22,244 nt of DNA from Verrucomicrobia bacterium UBA4286 (GTDB taxonomy: Bacteria; Verrucomicrobiota; Kiritimatiellia; RFP12; UBA1067): positions 1 through 22,244 of the forward strand of contig DGVK01000079.1 in assembly GCA_002395905.1 (NCBI GenBank), written 5' to 3'. The first letter of the stretch is position 1, and each line of letters opens with the position of its first letter. Below the pieces are notes generated by a model that was not told the origin of the DNA, searched no databases, and saw only the letters and a list, made by a program, of their open reading frames with translations. Positions 15,106 through 22,209 of the stretch are shown piece after piece. A program made the translations under genes and the position numbers.

Positions 15106-15134
15106 ATTGTATCATTGCGAAAGACTCGATGCAA
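15106..15134 (-). promoter_or_regulatory. Promoter of the ribokinase operon, predicted leaderless
   Basis: The minus strand shows TTGCAT (15134-15129), a 17-base spacer and TACAAT (15111-15106), then AGCCGC and the GTG start at 15099. The 6-base gap puts the transcript start on the start codon. It would drive the kinase, permease, hydrolase and FAD oxidoreductase genes. Confidence 0.55.
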
Positions 15135-15146
15135 GACCCCCTCGGC

Positions 15147-15208
15147 AAAAACCTGCCTTTGCAGCTTTGCGCCCCGCCATGGCAGGGAAAGGCTCAAGTC
15201 AAGGCAGG
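15147..15208 (-). terminator. Possible intrinsic terminator after miaB
   Basis: On the minus strand CCTGCCTT (15208-15201) can pair with AAGGCAGG (15159-15152), followed at once by five T (15151-15147). The 41-base loop holds a second hairpin, CCCTGC-CATG-GCGGGG (15187-15172). An 8-bp stem plus a T-run fits a rho-independent terminator, although the large loop is unusual. The 124-base gap from 15100 to 15223 holds this element and the ribokinase promoter. Confidence 0.4.
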
Positions 15209-15223
15209 GCGGTCTGTTTCCCG

Positions 15224-16549
15224 CTAGACAGGTTCGGCTATGAGAATCTGCGCATGCGCTTCGGTTATGCGCAGATGCAGAAGAGCGCCCGCCTTCGGAG
15301 GGACCGTCCCCGGCTGGATGTCCCACACCACTATGCGGTTGCCTCCGTCACGACCGGACCAGCGCGCCTTGTTGCGTTTCGACGGACCTTCGGCCATGAC
15401 TTCGCGGACGGTTCCGACGAGGCGCCTGTTGCGCTCCAGACCGCGACGCTCCTGATCGGCAAGCAGAATCTGATCGCGGCGCTCCTTCTCGGCCGTCGGC
15501 ACGTCGTCCGGACGGGCGGCGCTGCGCGTTCCGGGACGGGGCGAATACTTGAAGACGAACGAGTTGTCGAACCCGGCTTCATCCATAAGCGAACGCGTCG
15601 CCTCGAAGTCTTCGGCCGTTTCGCCAGGATAGCCGACTATCACGTCGGTCGTAAGCGCGAATTCGGGATCGAACTCCCTAAGCTTCGCGACGGCGGCGAG
15701 ATACTCCGCGCGCGTGTAGCGGCGCCCCATGTCGGCGAGAACGCGGTCGCTGCCGGACTGCACCGGCAGGTGCAGATGGCGGCATACCTGCGGGAACTCG
15801 CGGTAGGCTCGCACAAGCTCGTCGGTGCATCCTTTCGGATGGGCCGAGGTGAAGCGTATGCGGCGCAGCCCGTCTATCGAGGCGAGCGCCTCCAAAAGCC
15901 GCGGGAAAGGCTCGGTGTAGCCGCCCGGACTCGGCGCGTCGCTTTCGTCCCATGCGGCGTTTCTCACACCGTAGCGAAGGACACTCTGCCCGAGAAGGCA
16001 GACCTCTTTCACACCGTTGGCGGCGAGCGAACGGACCTCGGCGGCGATCTCGCGCGCCGGGCGCGAATACTCGTGGCCGCGCACGTCGGGAACGATGCAG
16101 TAGCTGCAGCGGTTGTCGCATCCCACAAGTATAGTGACGAACGCCTGCACGCCGCCTTCGACATGCGAGGCGAGCGCTTCGGACATCATCTCCTCGCCAA
16201 GCTCAAGCCGCGGGAAACGTCCGTCGGCGATGATCTTGGGTATGAGGCCTATCGCCCGCGGGCCTACGGCGAAGTCGAGTTTCGGCAGGCGCTTGAACAC
16301 ATCCGCGCCAAGGCGCTTCACTGCGCACCCCATAAGCCCCGTGAGCTTCCCTGCGGCGCAGAGGTTCCCCGTCTTGCCGACGGCTTTCTCCTCTGCCTTC
16401 TGGCGGACGGTGCAGCTGTTGACGATGACAAGTTCGGCCTCGGCCTCGCTCTCGGCCTTTACATGTCCGGCGGCGGCGAGCATGGCCTCGACCGCCTCGG
16501 AATCGCGCACGTTCATCTGGCAGCCGTATGTATGGACGAGGAATTTCAT
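15224..16549 (-). CDS. miaB: tRNA-2-methylthio-N6-dimethylallyladenosine synthase
   Basis: MiaB is a radical-SAM methylthiotransferase that converts i6A37 to ms2i6A37 in tRNAs that read codons starting with U. It has 441 residues in three domains. The N-terminal domain starts MKFLVHTYGCQMNVRDSEAVE and has the three auxiliary cluster cysteines Cys10, Cys46 (NSCTVR) and Cys75. The radical-SAM domain has GCDNRCSYC (Cys144, 148, 151), HLHLPVQSGSDRVL and TDVIVGYPGET. The last 65 residues form a TRAM domain (VGTVREVMAEGPSK). A few family positions differ slightly, for example VPDVRGHEYSRP where VPYTRG is usual. The related enzymes MtaB and RimO are less likely because of the TYGCQMN start and the overall spacing. 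The ATG overlaps the proA stop as ATGA. Confidence 0.93.
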   Translation of the reverse strand: MKFLVHTYGCQMNVRDSEAVEAMLAAAGHVKAESEAEAELVIVNSCTVRQKAEEKAVGKTGNLCAAGKLTGLMGCAVKRLGADVFKRLPKLDFAVGPRAIGLIPKIIADGRFPRLELGEEMMSEALASHVEGGVQAFVTILVGCDNRCSYCIVPDVRGHEYSRPAREIAAEVRSLAANGVKEVCLLGQSVLRYGVRNAAWDESDAPSPGGYTEPFPRLLEALASIDGLRRIRFTSAHPKGCTDELVRAYREFPQVCRHLHLPVQSGSDRVLADMGRRYTRAEYLAAVAKLREFDPEFALTTDVIVGYPGETAEDFEATRSLMDEAGFDNSFVFKYSPRPGTRSAARPDDVPTAEKERRDQILLADQERRGLERNRRLVGTVREVMAEGPSKRNKARWSGRDGGNRIVVWDIQPGTVPPKAGALLHLRITEAHAQILIAEPV

Positions 16550-17754
16550 CGCAGCGCCCCGTCGCCTGTCACGACGTATTTGTAGGTTGTAAGCTCCTCA
16601 AGCCCCATCGGGCCGCGGGCGTGGAGCTTGTCGGTCGAGATTCCTATCTCGGCGCCCATGCCGAACTCCGCCCCGTCGGTGAAGCGCGTCGATGCGTTAT
16701 GGTATACGCAGGCCGAGTCGACGTCGCGCAGGAACTCCGCCGCGCGGCCGGCGTCGCAGGTCACGATGCAGTCCGAATGGTGCGAGGAGTTGGCGTTTAT
16801 GAAATCTATCGCGGCGCGGTGGTCCGCCACAGTCGCCACGTTGAGGTCCAGCGACAGATACTCCACCCCCGCCCCATCCTCGTGCAGAGTAACGCCGCTC
16901 CCCTTCGCCCACGCCCTCACCATAGGCATGAAGAGCGGCGCGAGCTTTTCGTGGACAAGCAGGCATTCCACCGCATTGCACGCCGAAGGGCGCTGGACTT
17001 TGGCGTTGTCCAGAATCGAAAGCGCCATCGCGAGGTCGGCCCTGTCGTCGACGTAGATGTGGCACACGCCCTTGTAGTGCTTGAGCACGGGTATGAGGGC
17101 CGCTTCGCACATCGCGCGGATGAGCCTTTCGCCTCCGCGTGGAATCGCCACGTCCACAAGCCCGACGGCCCTCACCATCTCGGCGACCACCGCGTGGTCG
17201 GTCGTCTCCACGAGCTGCACGGCGTCTGCAAGGCCCGCCTTCTCCAGCGCGGCGCGCACGGCTCTCGCGAGCGCCATGTTGGACCGCAGGGCCTCCTTCC
17301 CTCCGCGAAGGATTATCGCGTTGCCGGTTTTGAGGCAGAGCGCGGCGGTGTCGACGAACACGTTGGGGCGCGACTCGAAGACTACCGCGACGACGCCGAA
17401 AGGTTCGCGCACCTTGCGTATCGTTATCCCGCTGGGGCGCTCGCGCGTCCATATGGTCTCGCCTGCGGGGTCCGGCAGGGCCGCTACGTGCCTCACGCCG
17501 TCTACCATAGCCTTGAAGCGCGCGTCGTCGAGCGTGAGGCGGTCGACCATAGCCGCGCCTGTGCCGGCCGCCTGCGCCGCCGCGACATCCGCGGCGTTTG
17601 CCGCGAATACATCCTCCTTCGCCGCCTCGAGAGCGGCGGCGGCGGCGAGAAGCGCCGCGTTCTTCGCCGGCGCGTCCAGCCTGCGCAGCACTGCGGCGGC
17701 GGCCCGCGCCTTGAGGGCCATCTCGTGCACGATCTGTTCTGCGGTCTTTTCCAT
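16546..17754 (-). CDS. proA: Glutamate-5-semialdehyde dehydrogenase (gamma-glutamyl phosphate reductase)
   Basis: ProA reduces gamma-glutamyl phosphate to glutamate semialdehyde with NADPH, the second step of proline synthesis. The 402-residue protein is an aldehyde-dehydrogenase-fold enzyme of normal length. It shows WTRERPSGITIRKVREPFGVVAVVFESRPNV, the cofactor-site segment GNAIILRGGKEALRSN, VDVAIPRGGERLI and QRPSACNAVECLLV, where Cys259 is the nucleophile. The C-terminal GAEIGISTDKLHARGPMGLEELTTYKYVV is the ProA signature. The start ATG 17752-17754 is preferred over an in-frame GTG three codons upstream because AGG lies 8 bases before it. No proB is visible in the window. It overlaps miaB by 4 bases and follows ktrB after 43 bases, so it probably belongs to the long pal-to-miaB transcription unit. 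Confidence 0.95.
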   Translation of the reverse strand: MEKTAEQIVHEMALKARAAAAVLRRLDAPAKNAALLAAAAALEAAKEDVFAANAADVAAAQAAGTGAAMVDRLTLDDARFKAMVDGVRHVAALPDPAGETIWTRERPSGITIRKVREPFGVVAVVFESRPNVFVDTAALCLKTGNAIILRGGKEALRSNMALARAVRAALEKAGLADAVQLVETTDHAVVAEMVRAVGLVDVAIPRGGERLIRAMCEAALIPVLKHYKGVCHIYVDDRADLAMALSILDNAKVQRPSACNAVECLLVHEKLAPLFMPMVRAWAKGSGVTLHEDGAGVEYLSLDLNVATVADHRAAIDFINANSSHHSDCIVTCDAGRAAEFLRDVDSACVYHNASTRFTDGAEFGMGAEIGISTDKLHARGPMGLEELTTYKYVVTGDGALR

Positions 17755-17775
17755 GATTGACACCTTTCCTTCCCG

Positions 17776-17793
17776 CGCCCCCGAGCCGGGGCG
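17776..17793 (-). other. GC hairpin in the ktrB-proA gap
   Basis: CGCCCC and GGGGCG form a perfect 6-bp stem with a 6-base loop in the 43-base gap. No T-run follows, so it is not a standard terminator. It may affect mRNA stability or relative expression of proA, or be a chance GC structure. Confidence 0.3.
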
Positions 17794-17797
17794 GATT

Positions 17798-19111
17798 CTA
17801 GCCGATTACAAGCTCCTCCTGAGGATAGCGTATGTGCCTCGCGCCTTCGCGGTCGCCTATCATCATGACGACGGCGAGCGCGCCGAGGCGGCCGATGAAC
17901 ATCGCGACCATTATCACGCACTTGCCCGCCGCCGAGAGGCGGGCGGTGGTGTCGCCCATCGAAAGCCCCGTCGTCGTCATCGCCGAGACCGCCTCGAAGA
18001 AGAGCGCGTCGAACGCCAGACCGGAGGTGTCCTCCGTCACGAGAAGCGCGCCGACGACGAGACCCGTGAAGGCGATGAGCGCCATGAAGATGACGAGAGA
18101 TTCGCGCACGATCTCCGTCGGCACCGTGCGCCTGTCTATCACCGTCTCGGCCTCGCCGCGGCAGAGGGCGACAAGCGTGTAGATGAGGACGGCGAGAGTC
18201 GTCACCTTCATTCCCGCCGCCGCCGAGCCGGGCGCGCCGCCGATGAACATCAAGAAGACGTAGATGTGGCGCGTGAGCGGGCGCAGAGATTCGGTCGGCG
18301 TTATGCAGAAGCCGCAGGTGCGCGGCGTCACCGCCTGGTAGAAGCCGGTCGTGAGTTTTTCGACAAGCGGCAGCCCGCCGAGAGCCGCGTTCCACTCGAC
18401 GGCGAGAAACGCCGCGAACGCGAGCGCCAGCAGGCAGAACGAAAAGCGCAGCACGACGCGCGAATGGAGGGTGAGGCGGCCGCGGGCCCCCGACGGACGG
18501 CGCAGAAACTTGAAAGTGCAGATGTTGTACAGCACGAGAAAGCCGAGCGTGCCGAGCACCGTCTCGGCAGCAAGCGTCATGACGACGAGAGGGTCTTTGG
18601 CGAACGCGGCGATCGAGCCGGGCAGAATGCTGAAGCCCGCGTTGCAGAATCCCATGACCGAGTAGAATATGCTGAGATACGTGTCGCCCAGGCGCGTGTA
18701 GAGAACCGCCGCGCCGGCCCCCTCCATCACGAGCATCGAGCCGACGACCCAGCATATAAGCCCCTTCACGCCGCGAACCTCCGCGACGCCGTAGGCGTTC
18801 ATCAGCGAGAACTCGCGCGAAAGAGAGAGCCGGCGGCCTATCGCCACCATGAGGAACGTGCTCACGGTCATCAGGCCGAGGCACCCTATCTCGACAAGGA
18901 CGAGAAGCGCGATCTGTCCGGCGAAGGAGAACTCCGACGCGACATCCACGATGCTGAGGCCCGTGACACACACCGCTGAGCAGGCCGTGAAGAGCGAGGT
19001 CATGAGCGGACCCCACGAACCGTCGGCCCTGGCCCATGGGCTTGCGAGGGCGACCGACCCCGCGGCGATCAGAGCGAGAAACCCCAGTGCGACGGAGAAG
19101 CGCCCCTTCAT
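17798..19111 (-). CDS. TrkH/KtrB-type potassium channel-transporter subunit
   Basis: This inner-membrane K+ uptake subunit has 437 residues and the fourfold repeat of the Trk/Ktr/HKT family. The pore loops are visible: CSAVCVTGLS (44-53), MGFCNAGFSILPG (153-165), QAVTPRTCGFCIT (259-271) and SAMTTTGLSMG (376-386), each with the selectivity Gly. The motif FIGGAPGSAAAGMKVTTL and the end FIGRLGALAVVMMIGDREGARHIRYPQEELVIG match KtrB-like proteins in length and ending. The third loop TCGFC has two Cys residues where TAGF is usual. A cytosolic RCK partner (KtrA/TrkA) is expected but not encoded in the window. The ATG overlaps the tatC stop as ATGA, so the long upstream frame is discarded. It is probably translated from the tat mRNA. 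Confidence 0.92.
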   Translation of the reverse strand: MKGRFSVALGFLALIAAGSVALASPWARADGSWGPLMTSLFTACSAVCVTGLSIVDVASEFSFAGQIALLVLVEIGCLGLMTVSTFLMVAIGRRLSLSREFSLMNAYGVAEVRGVKGLICWVVGSMLVMEGAGAAVLYTRLGDTYLSIFYSVMGFCNAGFSILPGSIAAFAKDPLVVMTLAAETVLGTLGFLVLYNICTFKFLRRPSGARGRLTLHSRVVLRFSFCLLALAFAAFLAVEWNAALGGLPLVEKLTTGFYQAVTPRTCGFCITPTESLRPLTRHIYVFLMFIGGAPGSAAAGMKVTTLAVLIYTLVALCRGEAETVIDRRTVPTEIVRESLVIFMALIAFTGLVVGALLVTEDTSGLAFDALFFEAVSAMTTTGLSMGDTTARLSAAGKCVIMVAMFIGRLGALAVVMMIGDREGARHIRYPQEELVIG

Positions 19112-19848
19112 GCGCGCTCCCTTAGCCACACAGCCCAGATCGACAGCTCGTAAAGCAGGCAGAGCGGCACCGCCATCATGAGCTGGCTCATCGGGTCGGG
19201 CGGCGTGAGGAACATCGCGACAACGAATGCGGCGACGATGGCGGTGCGGCGCTTTGCGCGCAGGCCCTCGCTCGTGACGATACCGAACCAGCCGAGGACG
19301 AAAAGCACAAGCGGCAGCTGGAACACGAGCCCGAAAGCTATCACCGTCTTGAGGACTATCGAGATGTAGCCCTCGATGCGTATCGTCGTCACCGGGAGGC
19401 CGACCCATTCGTTGATCGCCTGGAAAGCCGTCACGACGAGCGGCAGGGTCTTGCCGTAGGCGAGCCCCACGCCTGTCGTGAAAAGGGTCGAACCGGCGAT
19501 GAGAACCGTGAGCAGCACGGCCTTCTCGCGCCTCGTGAGCGCAGGGAATACAAACCGCAGCACGGCGTAGACGAGAAACGGGAAGGAGATCGCGGTGCCG
19601 CCCCAGAGGGCGATGGACATCATGGTCGAGAAGCCGCTCGTGAGGTCAAGCCCCTGGAGCATGTCTTCGCTCGCCGCCGCCGGGCTCTTGAGCCAGGCGA
19701 GAATCTGCGGCGAGAACACGCAGGCCGCTATGACGCAGAACGCCCACGCGACCGACGCGAAGACGAGCATGTCGCGAAGCGCCACGAGGTGCTCCAGAAG
19801 CGGACGCGGCGGGTCGTTGCGCTCGTCAGGATTCTTTATGATCGGCAT
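19108..19848 (-). CDS. tatC: Sec-independent protein translocase TatC
   Basis: TatC is the six-helix receptor that binds twin-arginine signal peptides in the cytoplasmic membrane. The 246-residue product starts MPIIKNPDERNDPPRPLLEHLVALRDML, with the conserved amphipathic HL..LR segment. It contains GFSTMMSIALWGGTAISFPFLVYAVLRFVFPALTRREK, GLVFQLPLVLFVLGWFGIVTSEGLRAKRR and FLTPPDPMSQLMMAVPLCLLYELSIW, all TatC hallmarks (FLTPPDPxSQ, LPL, YE). ATG 19846-19848 follows GGAGGG at good spacing and overlaps the end of tatA/B by 23 bases. A longer frame upstream is only the shadow of that overlap. A likely client is the FAD oxidoreductase at 10522-11886, which has a twin-arginine signal. Confidence 0.95.
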   Translation of the reverse strand: MPIIKNPDERNDPPRPLLEHLVALRDMLVFASVAWAFCVIAACVFSPQILAWLKSPAAASEDMLQGLDLTSGFSTMMSIALWGGTAISFPFLVYAVLRFVFPALTRREKAVLLTVLIAGSTLFTTGVGLAYGKTLPLVVTAFQAINEWVGLPVTTIRIEGYISIVLKTVIAFGLVFQLPLVLFVLGWFGIVTSEGLRAKRRTAIVAAFVVAMFLTPPDPMSQLMMAVPLCLLYELSIWAVWLRERA

Positions 19849-20161
19849 CGCCGCCCTCCGCATCAGCCGCGGCGGCCGGAGCCGCGGCGGTGAAATCTTC
19901 CTCCGGGCCGGGGTCGGGCTCGACGGTGAACGCGTCTTCAAGCCCGGTCTCGACGCTCGACGCGGCACTTTCGAAATCTGTGTCCATATCCATCAGCTGG
20001 CGCTTGAAAGAGTCAGCCGCGCGGCGCATGCGCGAATACCACCTGCCTATGTTGCGCGCCGTCTCCGGCAGGCGCTTCGGGCCGACCACTACAAGAACGA
20101 CGGCGAGCAGCACAAACCACTCGCCGACGCCTACGTCGTTGAATATGAACGCGAACGCCAT
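19826..20161 (-). CDS. TatA/TatB-family twin-arginine translocase subunit
   Basis: This small membrane partner of TatC has 111 residues. A short N-terminus leads to the family pattern GEWFVLLAVVLVVVGPKRLPETARNIGRWYSRMRRAADSFKRQL: an acidic residue before one membrane helix, GP.RLP hinge, then an amphipathic helix. An acidic, Ala-rich tail follows (DPGPEEDFTAAAPAAAADAEGGDAD). GPKRLPETARNIG and the membrane-entry Glu lean towards TatB, but in many bacteria one protein does both jobs, so I do not assign A or B. It begins 7 bases after pal with no clear Shine-Dalgarno sequence and overlaps tatC by 23 bases. No second TatA-type gene is in the window. Confidence 0.88.
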   Translation of the reverse strand: MAFAFIFNDVGVGEWFVLLAVVLVVVGPKRLPETARNIGRWYSRMRRAADSFKRQLMDMDTDFESAASSVETGLEDAFTVEPDPGPEEDFTAAAPAAAADAEGGDADHKES

Positions 20162-20168
20162 TCAGCGA

Positions 20169-20735
20169 CTACTTCTGGTAGATGCCGAACTCGCCGCGGC
20201 GGTTCAAAGACCAGGCCGACTCGTCGTGACCCTCGGCGGAGGGCTTCTCCTCGCCGTAGCTGCGCGTCTGGATCCTGTCGGCCGCGATGCCGCTCTGCAC
20301 CAGATAGTTGCGGATTATGGTGGAACGATTCTCGCCGAGAGCGAGGTTGTACTCGTTGGAGCCGCGCTCGTCGCAGTGACCCTCGACGACGACCACGCGG
20401 TCGGAACGATCGGCAAGGTGCTGGGCGACGGCATCGATCTTCCCGAGCTCGCCCTGGGGCACGACGGTAGAGTCGAAGCCGAAGTAGACGGGCGCGAACG
20501 AGACGTCGGTGCACTTGGTGTACATGTCTTCGAAGTTGCCGGAATTCGACGCGGCGGAGATATCTCCCTCGTCGGCACCGCCGACGTCGGCGCCTTCGAT
20601 ATCGGCGCCGATCACGCTGGCGTCGTCGCCCGCGCCCGTGACGTCGGCACCGCCGCCGGTCTTGTCATACTTGCAGCCTGTCGCCGCGAAGGCGATGGCA
20701 ACCGCGAAAACAGCCATGATGCTTGAGAACTTCAT
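20169..20735 (-). CDS. pal: Pal-like OmpA-domain lipoprotein
   Basis: This 188-residue outer-membrane lipoprotein binds peptidoglycan and, in Pal, works with the Tol system in envelope constriction. A lipoprotein signal ends at the lipobox AATGC (Cys21). A low-complexity linker with GAD-type units (GGADVTGAGD, GADIEGADVGGAD, residues 28-56) spans the periplasm. The OmpA domain (about 80-188) has VYFGFDSTVV, VVVVEGHCDERGSNEYNLALGENRS and IQTRSYGEEKPSAEG, including the Asp and Arg that hold diaminopimelate. The final NRRGEFGIY is the Pal ending. The ATG follows AAGGAG (7-base spacing). No tolB or tolA is adjacent; tat genes follow instead, so the name Pal rests on the protein. Confidence 0.9.
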   Translation of the reverse strand: MKFSSIMAVFAVAIAFAATGCKYDKTGGGADVTGAGDDASVIGADIEGADVGGADEGDISAASNSGNFEDMYTKCTDVSFAPVYFGFDSTVVPQGELGKIDAVAQHLADRSDRVVVVEGHCDERGSNEYNLALGENRSTIIRNYLVQSGIAADRIQTRSYGEEKPSAEGHDESAWSLNRRGEFGIYQK

Positions 20736-20770
20736 TTGTCTACTCCTTAAGTGTGGGAATTTCGCGTAAT

Positions 20771-20806
20771 ATAATACCGAATATTGGCGCAGAAATCAAG
20801 TGTCAA
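20771..20806 (-). promoter_or_regulatory. Promoter of the pal-tat-ktrB-proA-miaB operon
   Basis: The best pair on the minus strand is TTGATT (20799-20794), a 17-base spacer and TATTAT (20776-20771), giving a leader of about 28 bases that contains the AAGGAG site. A perfect TTGACA (20806-20801) lies just upstream and contains the MATE stop codon. Its 17-base partner is the weaker TATTCG, so it may be a second, overlapping promoter. Confidence 0.55.
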
Positions 20807-22137
20807 CTTTGAGTGACGGTTATTGCGCGCCATGCGCCGCGGCGCCAGCGCACGAGCGACCCCGCGCATATAACAACGACATACACCACCATCGTGGACC
20901 ATAGCGCAGTCATCGTATTGTGTAGAACGGCCACCGCCCCGACGAGCGGCAGCCACAGGCCGAATGCCGCCGCCAGCATCCACCACAGGACGAAGCGAGT
21001 GTCGCCCGCCCCTTTCAGCGCGCCCGAGATTATGACGGCCGCCGCGTCGAAGACCTGCCACGCCGCCATAAGAACGAAGAGTGTGAAACCGAGGGAGTAG
21101 AACTCCTCGCGGACGGCTGGATCCGGCGCGAACAGGGAGAGGATCGGGCGGCAGAACGCGACAGCCGCGAGCGACAGAATCGCGACAAGCCCGACCCCGA
21201 GCGCGAGGGTGCGCATGGCGTCGCCGTGGGCCGCGTTGGAATCGCCGCGCCCCCTGGCCTGCGCGACGAGCGTCGACGCGCCGAGCGCGAAGCCTTCCAT
21301 GGGAGCTATGAGCAGGTAGTTCACTGTGAAACATGCGTTGGAGACCGCAAAGGCAACATCACCCACACGTCCGGTGACGAACACGAACACCGTGAACGAG
21401 AGGATGTTAAGCACGGAGTACGCCCCGCTCGGGACGCCGAAACGCAGAATGCGCGCCACAAGACCGATAAAGCGCCGCACGCCCGGCCCGGGAGCGGACG
21501 CCCCTTCAGGCCCGCGCGCCAGCCATGCAAGAACGATCCACTGCACGAACGTCGCAAACACCGTCGCATACGCCGCGCCGGCAATGCCCAGACGCGGCGC
21601 GCCGCACAGGCCGAAGATGAGCACGGGATCAAGCGCGATGTTCACGAGGTTTCCCGCCACGTTGACCCAGAACACCGCGCGCGTCTCGCCGCGCCCGGTG
21701 AAGTAGGAGGCGGCTGACATCTGGAGAAACACGGCCACGCCGCCGAACGCTAGAATCCTGTAGTAGGCAAGCTCGCGGGAAAGGACCTCCGGCTGCGAGG
21801 CGAGCGCCGCAAGAGTCCACTCCCCCGCAGGCTCCAGCACTGCACATGCGACGCCGGAGACAAGCGCGATTGCGACGCCCGCCATGTAGCTCATGCGCGA
21901 CATCGCCCGGTCGCCCGCGCCGTGATACTGCGCCACGAAAGTGCCGGAATACGCCACGACCGACTGGAAGAACCCGATCACCATGAACGCGAGCATCGAG
22001 GCCGGGAGGGCCGCTTCAAGCGACGCCATCGAATCATGCGCCAGATAGGCGCGATCGACGAACTGCATGATCGCATTGTTGATCATGCCCATGGCAAGCG
22101 GCCAGACAAGTTTAAGTATCTCAAGGTAGCGTTTCAT
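20803..22137 (-). CDS. MATE-family multidrug/metabolite efflux protein
   Basis: This inner-membrane antiporter has 444 residues and twelve predicted helices and would export drugs or metabolites with Na+ or H+ flow. The N-terminal YLEILKLVWPLAMGMINNAIMQFVDRAYLA matches the MATE first helix and its conserved polar positions. SGTFVAQYHGAGD, the paired GNLVNIALDPVLIFG segment and, in the second half, STLVAQARGRGD and ISGALKGAGDTRF are repeated-half motifs of the family. The substrate cannot be told. The start ATG 22135-22137 lies behind GGTGGAGA and about 37 bases after a predicted transcript start. The gene stands alone; its stop overlaps the TTGACA in front of pal. Confidence 0.93.
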   Translation of the reverse strand: MKRYLEILKLVWPLAMGMINNAIMQFVDRAYLAHDSMASLEAALPASMLAFMVIGFFQSVVAYSGTFVAQYHGAGDRAMSRMSYMAGVAIALVSGVACAVLEPAGEWTLAALASQPEVLSRELAYYRILAFGGVAVFLQMSAASYFTGRGETRAVFWVNVAGNLVNIALDPVLIFGLCGAPRLGIAGAAYATVFATFVQWIVLAWLARGPEGASAPGPGVRRFIGLVARILRFGVPSGAYSVLNILSFTVFVFVTGRVGDVAFAVSNACFTVNYLLIAPMEGFALGASTLVAQARGRGDSNAAHGDAMRTLALGVGLVAILSLAAVAFCRPILSLFAPDPAVREEFYSLGFTLFVLMAAWQVFDAAAVIISGALKGAGDTRFVLWWMLAAAFGLWLPLVGAVAVLHNTMTALWSTMVVYVVVICAGSLVRWRRGAWRAITVTQS

Positions 22138-22180
22138 TCTCCACCGGGGCTCTCTTTCCCGAATCCATCATTACGATGAC

Positions 22181-22209
22181 ATTATAGCATATGCCCCTCC
22201 CCTCGGCAA
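22181..22209 (-). promoter_or_regulatory. Promoter of the MATE gene
   Basis: The minus strand has TTGCCG (22209-22204), a 17-base spacer and TATAAT (22186-22181) with TGC in front, so again an extended -10. The predicted start near 22174 leaves a leader of about 37 bases, unlike the leaderless promoters elsewhere. The rest of 22138-22244 holds no gene I can support. Confidence 0.6.

Noticed and set aside
15112..15134. TTGC-N12-GCAA inverted repeat as the regulator's operator
   Set aside because: Only four bases per arm match, which is common by chance. No second copy near the regulator's own promoter supports it.
14432..16585. Plus-strand open frame of 717 codons opposite rbsK and miaB
   Set aside because: It covers two clear minus-strand genes plus the gap between them. 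It is an effect of high GC, not a gene.
17776..17793. GC hairpin as a terminator between ktrB and proA
   Set aside because: No T-run follows and proA has no visible promoter of its own, so it is listed only as a structure.
19112..19408. Upstream extension of the ktrB reading frame (99 codons)
   Set aside because: It overlaps tatC in another frame with low-complexity content. The ATGA junction gives the real start.
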